Source of the DNA: a bacterium
Lineage (GTDB): Bacteria > Planctomycetota > Phycisphaerae > UBA1845
Assembly (NCBI GenBank): GCA_024231775.1
Contig: JAAEQG010001366.1
Coordinates: 1-32,587, forward strand
Length of the DNA stretch: 32,587 nucleotides
Direction: 5' to 3'
Position 1 is the stretch's first letter. The number at the start of each line of letters is the position of its first letter. The position numbers and the translations under genes are program-made. Under the pieces are notes generated by a model, which saw only the letters and a list, made by a program, of their open reading frames with translations, was not told the origin of the DNA and did not search any database. Below are positions 16,309 to 24,864 of the stretch, one piece after another.

Positions 16309-18561
16309 CTATGGCGATCCCGGGAGGATGCGGAAGTCGTCCAGCCAGAAGCGCTGCCCTGCCCGAGCGTTCCTCTCCGTGGAGAAGCGAAACCGTTGCA
16401 GCAATCGGACGTGAGGAAAAACCTTGTGGACAAGACGTACGTCGATCGTGGCTTCGTGCCACTGACCGTCATCGACCAGACGCACACGTCCCAGATCACG
16501 CTCTCTGCCCGTCTTGCGGTTTGCCGTTCCCCCCAGGCACACCCGCCCGCTCCCGACGAGCGCGCTCCTGAAGACGTGAACCCATACGCCCACCGGAACC
16601 CCCTTGGGGATCCGGTAGGAGAACTTCACCGTCGGAAACCGAGCCAGGTCCCACCACCGCGGGCAGATGCCGCACTCCAACCATGATTCGTCCTCGGTGG
16701 CCACAATGCATAGCGACCGGCTGCCCGGACCCGCAGACCCTTCCTCGTGCGATCCGCGGGTCTTCCGGTGTGTGCGCACGTTCCAGTAGTAGAACCACTC
16801 CTCCTGGTTGATGTCCTCGAAGTCGGTGACCACGACCGGATGTACCGCCGTAGCCATGGTCTCCACCCTGAGCCCACTGGGGACTCGAGGTCCCGCGTAG
16901 CGCGAGCGGTCTTCGGCACCACGCTCGTATGCCCCGAGATCAGGAGCCCGTCCGACATACGGAAGCGTGACCCCCACCCCCGCCGTCCAGCTCAGGTCGC
17001 GATCCACCACCAGCACATTCTGATCGAGACGCGCCTCCACGACCCGTGCGGACTGCGCGCTCGAGCCGATGAACACCAGGTCTCCCCGTTCGCCGGGGAT
17101 ACCGAATCCGTCGTAGAACCAGCGCGCGTCATCCACCGGAATCACTCTGCCGGACCCGGCTTCGCGAGCATGAGCCAGTGGACGCCCCTGATCCACGCAC
17201 CGGCTGTCCGCGCTCAAGCGATAGTCATCTTCCTCGGTAGTAACGAAACCGGGATCCACGGCGACATTCCCGCGGAATTGCCCTGGCAAGCGGGCATTCG
17301 CCTCCTCGGCGCTCATCAGCAGCGCAGGCCGTTCGCCCCCATCCCCCCATCGATCGTAGCGAACGGTCTTCGACTCCGGTTGATGCCCGTAGAAGTCGTT
17401 GAACCAGAATCGGTTGTCCCCGGCGATATTAGACATGAGCAGCAAAGCCAGCCCATCTCCGCCGGGATCATTGTAGGCGAAGATGTTGTTCTGCAAGACA
17501 TTGTTCGCCACCCGGTGCGGTCGGGGCAGCGCCCCAAAGTCCTTCATCTGAAAACCAAACTCATGATTGCCCACCCAGGTGTTGTGATACAAACGCGATC
17601 CGGTCATGGACCATGGAGGCAGGTCGTCCGTTTGAAACGAGGCAATACAAGCGGCCCCGTAGTAGTTGCGGTAAACGAGGTTGCGACGGAAGATCGAGTC
17701 GACCAGGAAGAGTTTGGCCCGCCCGTCCGCCGAGCCCGACCCGTTGAACCCGTTGGTGACCACGCACTCCTCCATCAGCAGTCGCGGCGTGGAGAAGAAC
17801 TCGAAGTTGCGCCCCCAACGACAGTCAAACACGCACTGCCGCACAACGTTGTGAGTGGAGTTAATGCGCATACCGAAGGGCCGATGCCCACACCGGCTGA
17901 AGTAAATGCGCAAAAAGAGGTTGTGCGCTCCGCCGGAGTTGTTCCACATGTCGCCGGTGACGTGCCCACTTTCCCGCACCCGCATCGAGCGATCGAGCCA
18001 CAGGTCCTCGTAGCGGTTGTAGTTGCAGTCCTTACAGAAAAACGGGCAAGGAGAGTCGACTGCCCGCTCCATGCGGCAGCCTCGGATGATGCAATGGTGT
18101 GCTTCCTGGAGGCGCATCCAACTGCCCTGCTCCGGGAGCAGATGGAACCCTTCGATGACGACGTGTTCGCGCCGGGTCAGCAGCACACAGAGCGGTCTCC
18201 CGCTGTGCACCGGACCGCCGGTCAGCACCGCCCCCAGCGGGCGTTCGGATCTGTAGGTGATCGGCTTACCCGGCGCCCCCGAACGCGCCGGCACGATCAC
18301 CCCCGGATAGGCCCCATCCAGAAAAGTAGCGGTATCTCCCGGTTGGAGGGCTCGGTTGACCTGCCGGATCGTCTTCCAGGGAGTAGCGCGAGTGCCCGAA
18401 CCTCGATCATCACCGGAGGGAGATACGAAGTAATCTGCACCCGCCGCCGGTCCGACCATCCCGAGCAGTAGACCGAAGCCCATGCTCAAGACCACGGGCA
18501 GCCGAAGTCGGACGCACACACCGGTGCGCCTGTCGGCGTTTCCGGGAGCTTGTCTACACAT
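16309..18561 (-). CDS. Secreted right-handed beta-helix protein (polysaccharide lyase/epimerase-like)
   Basis: The product has 750 residues. I chose the ATG at 18561 because AGGTGG lies six bases before it; an ATG 33 bases upstream has no site. A signal peptide ends near GPAAGA, followed by DYFVSPSGDDRGSGTRATPW, the usual opening of secreted pectate-lyase-fold proteins (DUF1565/chondroitinase-B style). Residues about 60-480 hold successive short-strand coils rich in asparagine, histidine and aromatic residues (NNVLQNNIFAYN, RLYHNTWVGNHEFGF), consistent with a parallel beta-helix. The last 170 residues start at VVVTDFEDINQEEWFYYWNV and look like a carbohydrate-binding jelly roll ending FWLDDFRI. 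It is the last gene of the exopolysaccharide operon, 50 bases after the glycosyltransferase. Trimming or modifying the exported polymer is the likely job; catalytic residues cannot be assigned by eye. Confidence 0.85.
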   Translation of the reverse strand: MCRQAPGNADRRTGVCVRLRLPVVLSMGFGLLLGMVGPAAGADYFVSPSGDDRGSGTRATPWKTIRQVNRALQPGDTATFLDGAYPGVIVPARSGAPGKPITYRSERPLGAVLTGGPVHSGRPLCVLLTRREHVVIEGFHLLPEQGSWMRLQEAHHCIIRGCRMERAVDSPCPFFCKDCNYNRYEDLWLDRSMRVRESGHVTGDMWNNSGGAHNLFLRIYFSRCGHRPFGMRINSTHNVVRQCVFDCRWGRNFEFFSTPRLLMEECVVTNGFNGSGSADGRAKLFLVDSIFRRNLVYRNYYGAACIASFQTDDLPPWSMTGSRLYHNTWVGNHEFGFQMKDFGALPRPHRVANNVLQNNIFAYNDPGGDGLALLLMSNIAGDNRFWFNDFYGHQPESKTVRYDRWGDGGERPALLMSAEEANARLPGQFRGNVAVDPGFVTTEEDDYRLSADSRCVDQGRPLAHAREAGSGRVIPVDDARWFYDGFGIPGERGDLVFIGSSAQSARVVEARLDQNVLVVDRDLSWTAGVGVTLPYVGRAPDLGAYERGAEDRSRYAGPRVPSGLRVETMATAVHPVVVTDFEDINQEEWFYYWNVRTHRKTRGSHEEGSAGPGSRSLCIVATEDESWLECGICPRWWDLARFPTVKFSYRIPKGVPVGVWVHVFRSALVGSGRVCLGGTANRKTGRERDLGRVRLVDDGQWHEATIDVRLVHKVFPHVRLLQRFRFSTERNARAGQRFWLDDFRILPGSP

Positions 18562-18611
18562 GGATCGCCACCTGAGTGCCAAGCCTCTCCGCATACGCGC
18601 GGATACCAGCC

Positions 18612-19850
18612 TCAGGCGACGGATGAGACCGGCTTGGAATCCACAGATCCGGAAAGCTTGCTGGGCGTCGCCGCTACGGTCTTGGCGGGGGCGGCTTGCA
18701 TGACGATTCCCGAGAGGCGTTCAGCCACAGCCTCCCAGGAGTCACCCGCCACGCGCCGGACCCGCGCCGCCGCAAGCTCCGGGCTGCGCCGGGGGGATTC
18801 CTCGATAGCCGTATCGCAACCGCGGGCAAACGCCGCGGCGCCGTCCGCGATGATGACGTCGGGTTCGCAAACCCGAGCCTCGGGGAGCGGAGTGGAAACG
18901 ACCGGCAGTCCCGCCGCCAAGTACTCGCGCATCTTAATCGGATTGACCGATCGTGTCATCGCGTTGTGCTTGAACGGGAGCAGCGCCGCGTCAAACCCCT
19001 TGCAGTACCCAGGAAGGGTTGCATACGGGCGGCGTCCCAGCAAGCGAACATTCGGCAGGTTCCGCAGAGCCCCCACGTCGGTGAGCACCTCCCCGATGAG
19101 CACGAAGGTGTAGTGAGGGCGGAGGCGGGCGACTTCCGCGAGCAGGGCGCAATCCACCCAATGATGCAACACGCCGAAGAACCCAACCACCGGAGACGAA
19201 TCTGTCTCGAGGTCATCAGGAACGGGCGTATCGTCTTCCAAGGCGCTGCCAAAGTGTTCCGTGTCCACCCCATGACGCACCAGGTGGACGTTGGGGTGCA
19301 TCTCGCCCTTGGATTCGTACAGGGCTGACGACGTCGTGATAACCACGTCAGCGACGCCGAGCTGGGCCCGCTCCTCGCGGGTGATGTACTCCGGATTGAA
19401 CCCCTCGAACTGGGCGTGCTCATCGACGCAGTAGTAGACGAATCGCTCCTCGTTGAACCGGCCCGCGAGAAACGCGGTGTCCGGGGCGAAGCTCCACACC
19501 TGCACCGGATCGCGGGCGGCTCCGTTCATCTGCGCCAAAGCACGACGGACCGTGCGCACCACGAGATGTTCATTTAGGCTCTTAAGGGCCAGTGCCCCCG
19601 GGGCCGGAAAGACCAGCGGCGTAACCTGCACCATCCGCGACGAGACTCGACGCACGCCGCGCGTCACCTGACGGAGCGTCGCCACCACATTGCGAAAATC
19701 GGCTCGCGTCGGTGCCGGCCAGCGCGTCCCGCGGTAATTCACCCAAACCACGTGGTTATAGCGGGAGAGTACGCGCATGACCTGGTGCTTGCTGGTCGGA
19801 TCGTAGTCCCAGTCGCTCGCCAGGCAAACAATCGTGCGGTTGGAGATCAT
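18612..19850 (-). CDS. Glycosyltransferase, GT-B fold (family 1/4-like)
   Basis: The product has 412 residues from the ATG at 19850. An in-frame start at 19955 would overlap the upstream kinase gene by 80 bases and add a low-complexity threonine-rich leader. The N-terminal half shows VCLASDWDYDPTSKHQVMRVLSRY, a Rossmann entry typical of polysaccharide GT-B enzymes, then VWSFAPDTAFLAG and ITTSSALYESK. The C-terminal half has VVGFFGVLHHWVD, YTFVLIGEV, VRLLGRRPYATLPGY, DAALLPFKHN and KMREYLAAGLPVVSTPLPEA, the nucleotide-sugar-binding half with its conserved glutamate. It probably transfers a sugar from an NDP-sugar to a growing lipid-linked repeat at the cytosolic face. AAGGAG lies about 15 bases before the ATG. 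It is the third gene of the operon export lipoprotein - kinase - glycosyltransferase - beta-helix. Sugar and linkage are unknown. Confidence 0.9.
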   Translation of the reverse strand: MISNRTIVCLASDWDYDPTSKHQVMRVLSRYNHVVWVNYRGTRWPAPTRADFRNVVATLRQVTRGVRRVSSRMVQVTPLVFPAPGALALKSLNEHLVVRTVRRALAQMNGAARDPVQVWSFAPDTAFLAGRFNEERFVYYCVDEHAQFEGFNPEYITREERAQLGVADVVITTSSALYESKGEMHPNVHLVRHGVDTEHFGSALEDDTPVPDDLETDSSPVVGFFGVLHHWVDCALLAEVARLRPHYTFVLIGEVLTDVGALRNLPNVRLLGRRPYATLPGYCKGFDAALLPFKHNAMTRSVNPIKMREYLAAGLPVVSTPLPEARVCEPDVIIADGAAAFARGCDTAIEESPRRSPELAAARVRRVAGDSWEAVAERLSGIVMQAAPAKTVAATPSKLSGSVDSKPVSSVA

Positions 19851-19875
19851 GGGGGGGCTGGCTGGCTCCTTCCTC

Positions 19876-20772
19876 TTACCGGTCGTCTCGGACGTAGGAG
19901 TCGTAATAGCGTCCATAGTTGCTGCGGTATCCGTAACCGGCCGTGCGGTCATCACGCCCCACCAGAAGGCATCCTAGAATGGGCACGTTGTTGGCCTGCA
20001 ACATGCGCACAGCCCGCTTGGCCAACGGTTCGGGGGTTCGGTGCATACGCACCACCATCAGCACCCCCGAGCAGAACTGACCGAGGATGCCCACGTCGGT
20101 GACGGTGGTCGCCGGAGGCGTGTCCACCGTGGTGATGTGGTACTGCGATTCGAACCACCGGAACACGGAACGGGTACGTTCCCCGCCGAACAGTTCCGGG
20201 GCAGTATGGCCACGCAACTCGCCCGCTGCGATGAAGTGCAGGTTGGGCACCGGCGTCTTCTGAATCACCTCCGGGTAGGTCGCATCGCCCGCGAGCAGCT
20301 CCGCCAGGCCCGGCGACGAACGGAGCTTGAGCGCAGTAGCCAGCGAGCTGCGCCGAAAGTCCGCATCGACCAGCAGTACGCCAAGATGCCGAATCTCCGC
20401 CAGGGTGAAAGCCAGGTTGATGGTGGTGACCGTCTTGCCTTCTTTCGGCAGACTGCTGGTCACCGCCAGAACACGGTGGTCGTCGAGGGAGTCCTGGCTC
20501 AGCAGCCGCGTGCGCAACGCCCGGTACTGCTCGCTGACCAGAGATGAGCGATCGTAGTAAGCGACCAGGGACTCGCTCATCCCGGGCACGATAGCGTCAG
20601 GCTCAGAAGAGCCGGACACCTCAGACCCCAACCCGTGCTCACCCGGTGCCCCGAACCCGATCCCATCGAACCTCGGTGGGGGCAGGGTCACCATGGCGCC
20701 GGTGAAGTCACCGCCAATGCGTCCCAGGCGCTCACGCTCCGCTTTCTTCAGGGCTTCGGCAATGCGTCCCAT
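19876..20772 (-). CDS. CpsD/CapB-type bacterial tyrosine kinase (BY-kinase)
   Basis: The product has 298 residues if begun at the ATG at 20772 (MGRIAEALKKAER, typical for the family). An ATG at 20811 with GGGGGA before it would overlap the upstream gene by 23 bases and is a real alternative. The Walker A motif is SLPKEGKT (107-114), the Walker A' motif is VLLVDADF (132-139), and the Walker B region is HITTVDTPPA. The C-terminus is a tyrosine cluster (GYGYRSNYGRYYDSYVRDD), the usual autophosphorylation tail. BY-kinases cycle between phosphorylated monomer and unphosphorylated ring to control polymerisation and export of capsule or exopolysaccharide. No Wzc-type transmembrane part is present, so it would need a separate membrane activator, which is not in this window. 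It sits between the export lipoprotein and the glycosyltransferase genes. Confidence 0.93.
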   Translation of the reverse strand: MGRIAEALKKAERERLGRIGGDFTGAMVTLPPPRFDGIGFGAPGEHGLGSEVSGSSEPDAIVPGMSESLVAYYDRSSLVSEQYRALRTRLLSQDSLDDHRVLAVTSSLPKEGKTVTTINLAFTLAEIRHLGVLLVDADFRRSSLATALKLRSSPGLAELLAGDATYPEVIQKTPVPNLHFIAAGELRGHTAPELFGGERTRSVFRWFESQYHITTVDTPPATTVTDVGILGQFCSGVLMVVRMHRTPEPLAKRAVRMLQANNVPILGCLLVGRDDRTAGYGYRSNYGRYYDSYVRDDR

Positions 20773-20788
20773 GCGCTCGTTCTCTTCT

Positions 20789-21559
20789 TCAGTCGTCGTT
20801 CCGGTTGGCATAAGTGTCCCCCGCGTCAACAACCGACGCCGGGTACCGATAGGCCTGGATTACCGGATTGAACGGGAACAGCAGTTCTTGCAGCCGCAAC
20901 CCGACCCAGGCAATCGGGGTCGGGGGAACGTACACGATGTCATTGGGCTCCAGCAGCACGTTCATGGTCAGGTCGCCATTACGCACCATATTGTCCATGT
21001 CCACGGTGATGGTCTTGCGCTGCTCCTCCTCGGGATGCGCACGGATGACCTGCACGCGGCTTCGCCAGGCCAGGAAGTTCATCCCGGACTGAGACATGAC
21101 GTCCAGGAGAGTGTCCCGCCCAGTGTAGGGTCGGGCACTCACGTTGTGGTCACTCCCCCCACCGCCGGAGCCGCCACCCACCATTCCGAACACGTAGTAT
21201 TTCTTGCTGTTGTACCCGGTAACCTCCACCTGGATCTTGGGATCCTTGTAGTAGGGCCTCACCAACTCGGTCAGCTTCAGAGAGATTTCCTTGGCGGTCA
21301 GGCCCACGACCTTCACGTCCCCAAGCAACGGCAACGAAATCTTGCCATCGGGTTGGATTCGCCCACCACCACCATCGACTTCTAGGATCCGCGGTGCCTT
21401 TATCGAGATCGCGTCGGGTATCCCCACCCGATACTCGATCGCGGAAACCTGTACCTTGTTTGCATCCAGGAAATGGCGGAGGTCCTCGTTGTGCGTCGAG
21501 CAGCCGGATCCGCCGAGCAGCGCCACGAGCCCCATAATCGTTGCCGTTGTCCTGACCAT
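20789..21559 (-). CDS. Polysaccharide export lipoprotein (Wza/KpsD family)
   Basis: The product has 256 residues from the ATG at 21559, which has GAGGAG seven bases upstream; a GTG at 21574 is the less likely alternative. The signal peptide ends LLGGSGC, with C20 the lipidation site. The poly-export domain spans about 45-110, reading EYRVGIPDAISIKAP, RIQPDGKISLPLLGDVKVVGLT and RPYYKDPKIQVEV. An SLBB-like segment follows, with TLLDVMSQSGMNFLAW and LLEPNDIVYVPPTP. A glycine/serine-rich insert (MVGGGSGGGGSD) breaks the first beta-grasp strand set. Wza-like proteins form the outer-membrane channel for polysaccharide. The end LRLQELLFPFNP may be the C-terminal membrane helix. It leads the exopolysaccharide operon and is divergent from the ExeA-type ATPase gene. 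Confidence 0.92.
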   Translation of the reverse strand: MVRTTATIMGLVALLGGSGCSTHNEDLRHFLDANKVQVSAIEYRVGIPDAISIKAPRILEVDGGGGRIQPDGKISLPLLGDVKVVGLTAKEISLKLTELVRPYYKDPKIQVEVTGYNSKKYYVFGMVGGGSGGGGSDHNVSARPYTGRDTLLDVMSQSGMNFLAWRSRVQVIRAHPEEEQRKTITVDMDNMVRNGDLTMNVLLEPNDIVYVPPTPIAWVGLRLQELLFPFNPVIQAYRYPASVVDAGDTYANRNDD

Positions 21560-21922
21560 GGACCCACTCCTCACACGCGGTTACCCGACGGCTCCGCGTT
21601 CACCCACCCTCACTCGGTCTCCGCCACCGCGCCTGGCGGTGCGCCACGACCGAAGGCTGACTGGCCGGTCCGGCCTCCATCACCGCCCGCAGCCGCGGAG
21701 ACGCCTGGACACGGTGGTTTATCGGGTGCAGCGGGCCGCACCTGAACAACCTTGCACAAATCGGACCATGCACAGTTATTCGGACCTTGCCCCAGGCACA
21801 GAGCACCCGCCCGCACGAAACACGACCTGTTACCATCCGCAGCTAAACCCCGAACCGGGTACGACCGATATTAATGCAGCGCCTCAGTTTCAGTTATCTG
21901 ACCTTCAGGGTGGCGGAGCGCA
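21560..21922. other. Divergent intergenic region of the exopolysaccharide locus
   Basis: This 363-base spacer separates the minus-strand export operon from the plus-strand ATPase gene and must hold promoters for both. No hexamer pair close to consensus was found. A small hairpin, CACCGC/GCGGTG, lies at 21625-21641. A TATTAAT is present near 21870, but without a matching -35. No gene is seen. Confidence 0.45.
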
Positions 21923-23695
21923 ATGTACGCAGAGTTTTTCGGATTATCGGAGCTGCCCTTTAACAACACCCCCGACCCACGCTTCTTCTACGCTACGGCG
22001 GATCACGAAGAAGCCCTGGCGTCCATGGTTTACGCCATCGGGCAACGCAAGGGTTTCATGCTCCTCACCGGCGAAGCCGGAACCGGTAAGACGCTGCTCA
22101 CCAAGATGGTGTTGCAGCACTTTCCGACCGGGATCTGCGCCGCGACGATCAACCACGCGGTGCAATCAGCCAACGATCTCCTCGCGGCAGTGGCCAATGG
22201 CTTTGGCGTTCCCGTACCCGGAAACGCCGACAACACCAGCTATGTGCGCGTCCTGTACGACTTCCTGCTGGCAAAGTATGCCCACGGAACGCCGGTGGTG
22301 CTGATGATCGACGAAGCCCAGACCCTGCCTCTGGAGGGCTTCGAACAGTTGCGCACCCTGGGCAACCTTGAAGACGACAACGCCAAGCTGCTCCAGACTA
22401 TGATCCTCGGCCAGCCCGAACTACGTCCTCAGTTCCAGACACCGGGCCTGCGCCAGTTGCGTCAACGGATCTTCCGCGCGTTTCACCTCAGCGCCCTCAC
22501 CCCGGAGCAATGCCAAGGCTACATCCAGCATCGCCTCGAGGCGGCCGGCGCCGAAGAGAACGACCTGTTTGAAGATTCTGCCCTGGAGATGATCTATCGT
22601 TACTCCCAGGGAGTACCGCGTCTGATCAATACCGTCTGCGACAACGCCATGCTGAGCGCGTACGCCGCGGACCGCAGTTCGATCGACGGAACGATCATCG
22701 AATCGGTCGTGTCCCAGATGCTCACCATCGATCAGCGCCGCGTCCCGCGCCCGGTGTCGTCCACTGCGGGCATCGCCCCGGCGGCGCCCCAAGTCCCGGT
22801 GCCCGGCGGATCGCTCGACATGGGGGCGTATCCACCGCCAGCCGCTCCGACTCCCGTCACCTGTGCCCTGGCCCACGGTGCGGCCCAAGCGTTCCAGACA
22901 CCCCCACCGCGGGTGAACCACCAAGAGGCAGATGGACGCCTGGAACGTTTTGACTCGGAGTTCGACGCCCTGATCAGCCGTATCGAACGCCTGGAGCGCC
23001 GCGCCTCCGCCCAGCGTGACCGCAGGATCACGCGACCCACGGAACGCCGGTTGGCAGGGCTGCTACGAAAGACTCACGAACGCTTGGTACGCGTCCGCGA
23101 CGACACCCGCGCCCAGATCGGATCGCTCAATAGCCAAACGGACCACAAGCTCTCCAACGCGCTCGAGACCACTGAGGATCGCGTACGAGACGTGCTGCGC
23201 AGCGCCGAGCATCGGCTCGTGGATGTGGTGCGTCACACGGACGCCAGACTCGCGGGGATGGTCGGCAAGACCGAGGATCTCTGGCGGAACATGCCCGGCC
23301 TGCGGGAATCGTCCATCCGCCGCGACGAGCAATTGCGCCGCCTGACCTCCATCGTGCAACGAATCGTCGATACGCCGCACAAGCCGGATGAGTCTGTTTC
23401 GCTACGGACCCATCTGGAAGCCAGCACTACCGATGCATCCGTCAACCCACCTGAGGACCGCGGCTCCGAGAGTCTGACCGCATCGGTCGCCGCCACATCG
23501 GAGCAGGTCACGGACCTGGTACACCAAGCTCGCGCATCGATGGATGATCTTCGGATGCTGCTGGCGGATGCGACGAAGCAGGAGCCCCCCACCTCGGCAC
23601 CCCACTCGTCCGCGGGTACGCCCCGCCTGCGCTCACCCGTCGCCGAGCTGGTGGAGGAGGTCCACGGCCTATCGGAGATGGTGGATCAGGCCTGA
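21923..23695 (+). CDS. ExeA/GspA-type AAA ATPase with long helical C-terminal extension
   Basis: The product has 590 residues. The N-terminus MYAEFFGLSELPFNNTPDPRF is diagnostic of the ExeA-like group often found in exopolysaccharide and XrtA loci. Walker A is GEAGTGKT (50-57) and Walker B VVLMIDEAQ (125-133). The arginine-rich RLRQ..F segment and GVPRLINTVCDNAM complete an AAA+ module to about 275. A proline-rich linker follows to about 330. About 200 residues of charged helix come next (RLAGLLRKTHERL, RVRDVLRSAEHRL, RLVDVVRHTDARL), repeating every 14-15 residues like an amphipathic or coiled-coil rod. No membrane helix or peptidoglycan-binding domain is seen, unlike ExeA proper. GGAG precedes the ATG. 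It is divergent from the export operon and probably energises or positions export; this is inferred. Confidence 0.9.
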   Translation: MYAEFFGLSELPFNNTPDPRFFYATADHEEALASMVYAIGQRKGFMLLTGEAGTGKTLLTKMVLQHFPTGICAATINHAVQSANDLLAAVANGFGVPVPGNADNTSYVRVLYDFLLAKYAHGTPVVLMIDEAQTLPLEGFEQLRTLGNLEDDNAKLLQTMILGQPELRPQFQTPGLRQLRQRIFRAFHLSALTPEQCQGYIQHRLEAAGAEENDLFEDSALEMIYRYSQGVPRLINTVCDNAMLSAYAADRSSIDGTIIESVVSQMLTIDQRRVPRPVSSTAGIAPAAPQVPVPGGSLDMGAYPPPAAPTPVTCALAHGAAQAFQTPPPRVNHQEADGRLERFDSEFDALISRIERLERRASAQRDRRITRPTERRLAGLLRKTHERLVRVRDDTRAQIGSLNSQTDHKLSNALETTEDRVRDVLRSAEHRLVDVVRHTDARLAGMVGKTEDLWRNMPGLRESSIRRDEQLRRLTSIVQRIVDTPHKPDESVSLRTHLEASTTDASVNPPEDRGSESLTASVAATSEQVTDLVHQARASMDDLRMLLADATKQEPPTSAPHSSAGTPRLRSPVAELVEEVHGLSEMVDQA

Positions 23696-24477
23696 TCTGC
23701 GCGGACCTTCACAGTCCCGGCGTCGAATTCGTTACCCTGAAAAGTATGGCCTAGGTAGGTCCGTCGAACCAGATCGTCGTTGATCAGCTCGCGCGGTGCC
23801 CCTGAGCGAAGCTCGCGCCCCTGATCGATGATATAGCTGCGGTCGGTCACCGCCAGAGTCTCGCGAACGTTGTGATCCGTGAGAAGAACCGCAATGCCGC
23901 GATCTTCCTTCAAACGCATGATCTCGTGCTGTAGTTCCTCCACCGCAATCGGATCGACGCCGCTGAAGGGCTCATCGAGGAGGATGAGCGTGGGATTGGT
24001 CACCAAGGCGCGGGCAATCTCCAGCTTGCGTCGCTCACCGCCGGAAAGCGTCCTGGCTTCTTGACGCGCCTGTTTTTCGAGTCCGAACTGGGCGATGAGT
24101 CGCGCCGCTGACTCGCGTCGCTCTCGCCGCGACAGCCCGCGCATGGTTTCCAGGATCGCCAGAAGATTCTGCTCAACGGTTAAACGCTGGAAGACGCTGG
24201 GCTCCTGAGACAGGTACCCCAATCCACGCTGGGCCCGCCGGTACATGGGAAGTTGGGAAACATCCTCGCCGTCGAAGACCACCGCACCCTCGTCAGCGTC
24301 GATCATCCCGACCACCATACGAAAACTGGTGGTCTTCCCCGCGCCATTCCGGCCTAGCAGGCCAACGATCTCTCCGCGTTGAACGCAGAAACCCAGCCGA
24401 TCCACAACCGCTCGACCGTCGTAGCGCTTCACCAGATTACTCGCTTCAAGCAGCGGTTTCCTTGCCACTCTTAACAT
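23686..24477 (-). CDS. lptB: Lipopolysaccharide export ABC transporter ATP-binding protein LptB
   Basis: The product has 263 residues from the ATG at 24477; ATG 24498 and GTG 24534 are in-frame alternatives and none has an ideal ribosome-binding site. The ABC motifs are Walker A GRNGAGKTT (42-50), Q-loop LSQEPSVF with Q91, signature LSGGERRKLEIARAL (144-158), Walker B LILLDEPFSGVDPIAV (164-179) and H-loop H202 in LLTDHNVRETL. RGLGYLSQEPSVF and DHNVRETL are characteristic of LptB rather than general ABC proteins. LptB powers LptFG to pull lipopolysaccharide onto the LptC-A-D bridge to the outer membrane. Its stop overlaps that of the convergent ATPase gene by ten bases. lptA, lptC and kds genes are not adjacent, so the Lpt genes are scattered. 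Confidence 0.93.
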   Translation of the reverse strand: MLRVARKPLLEASNLVKRYDGRAVVDRLGFCVQRGEIVGLLGRNGAGKTTSFRMVVGMIDADEGAVVFDGEDVSQLPMYRRAQRGLGYLSQEPSVFQRLTVEQNLLAILETMRGLSRRERRESAARLIAQFGLEKQARQEARTLSGGERRKLEIARALVTNPTLILLDEPFSGVDPIAVEELQHEIMRLKEDRGIAVLLTDHNVRETLAVTDRSYIIDQGRELRSGAPRELINDDLVRRTYLGHTFQGNEFDAGTVKVRADQA

Positions 24478-24864
24478 GCCTCCACCAGGCCACGCCATCG
24501 TGACCCGACTGTTGAAAACCACTGGGGTAATCACCTACGCCGGAACGCCACCCGAGCCCCACGCAATTCGCCTCACCTCCGCACCACAGATCCGGAGGAG
24601 ACCTCCGCACCGCACATTCACACATAACCTGCTTCAACCAAATAGGTTACGCGCCAGATCACACCTCTGCACCACCGGGTGACAGCTCGAATCAGCTATC
24701 GCCACAACCCGCAAACGACACTAGCCACCGGACCGTCCGGCGCCAACCTCAGGCTGCCGGAGCTGTGGATAACCAGTGCATAAGTTCGCCGCTTCTTTGG
24801 TCCTGCCCCGTGCCACCGGGAGGGATCGCGTCCTGGAGGACAAAGCCGGAGCACAGGCTCGGGC
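24478..24864. other. Spacer between lptB and the signal peptidase gene
   Basis: This 387-base spacer should contain the lptB promoter (minus strand). TAACCT (24625-24630) and AGGTTA (24644-24649) form a perfect inverted repeat around 13 bases, a possible operator about 150 bases before lptB. No gene and no clear terminator for the signal peptidase gene are seen. Confidence 0.4.

Noticed and set aside
16747-18471. 574-codon plus-strand open frame opposite the beta-helix gene
   Set aside because: Low-complexity, no motif and no ribosome-binding site; the minus strand encodes a coherent secreted protein.
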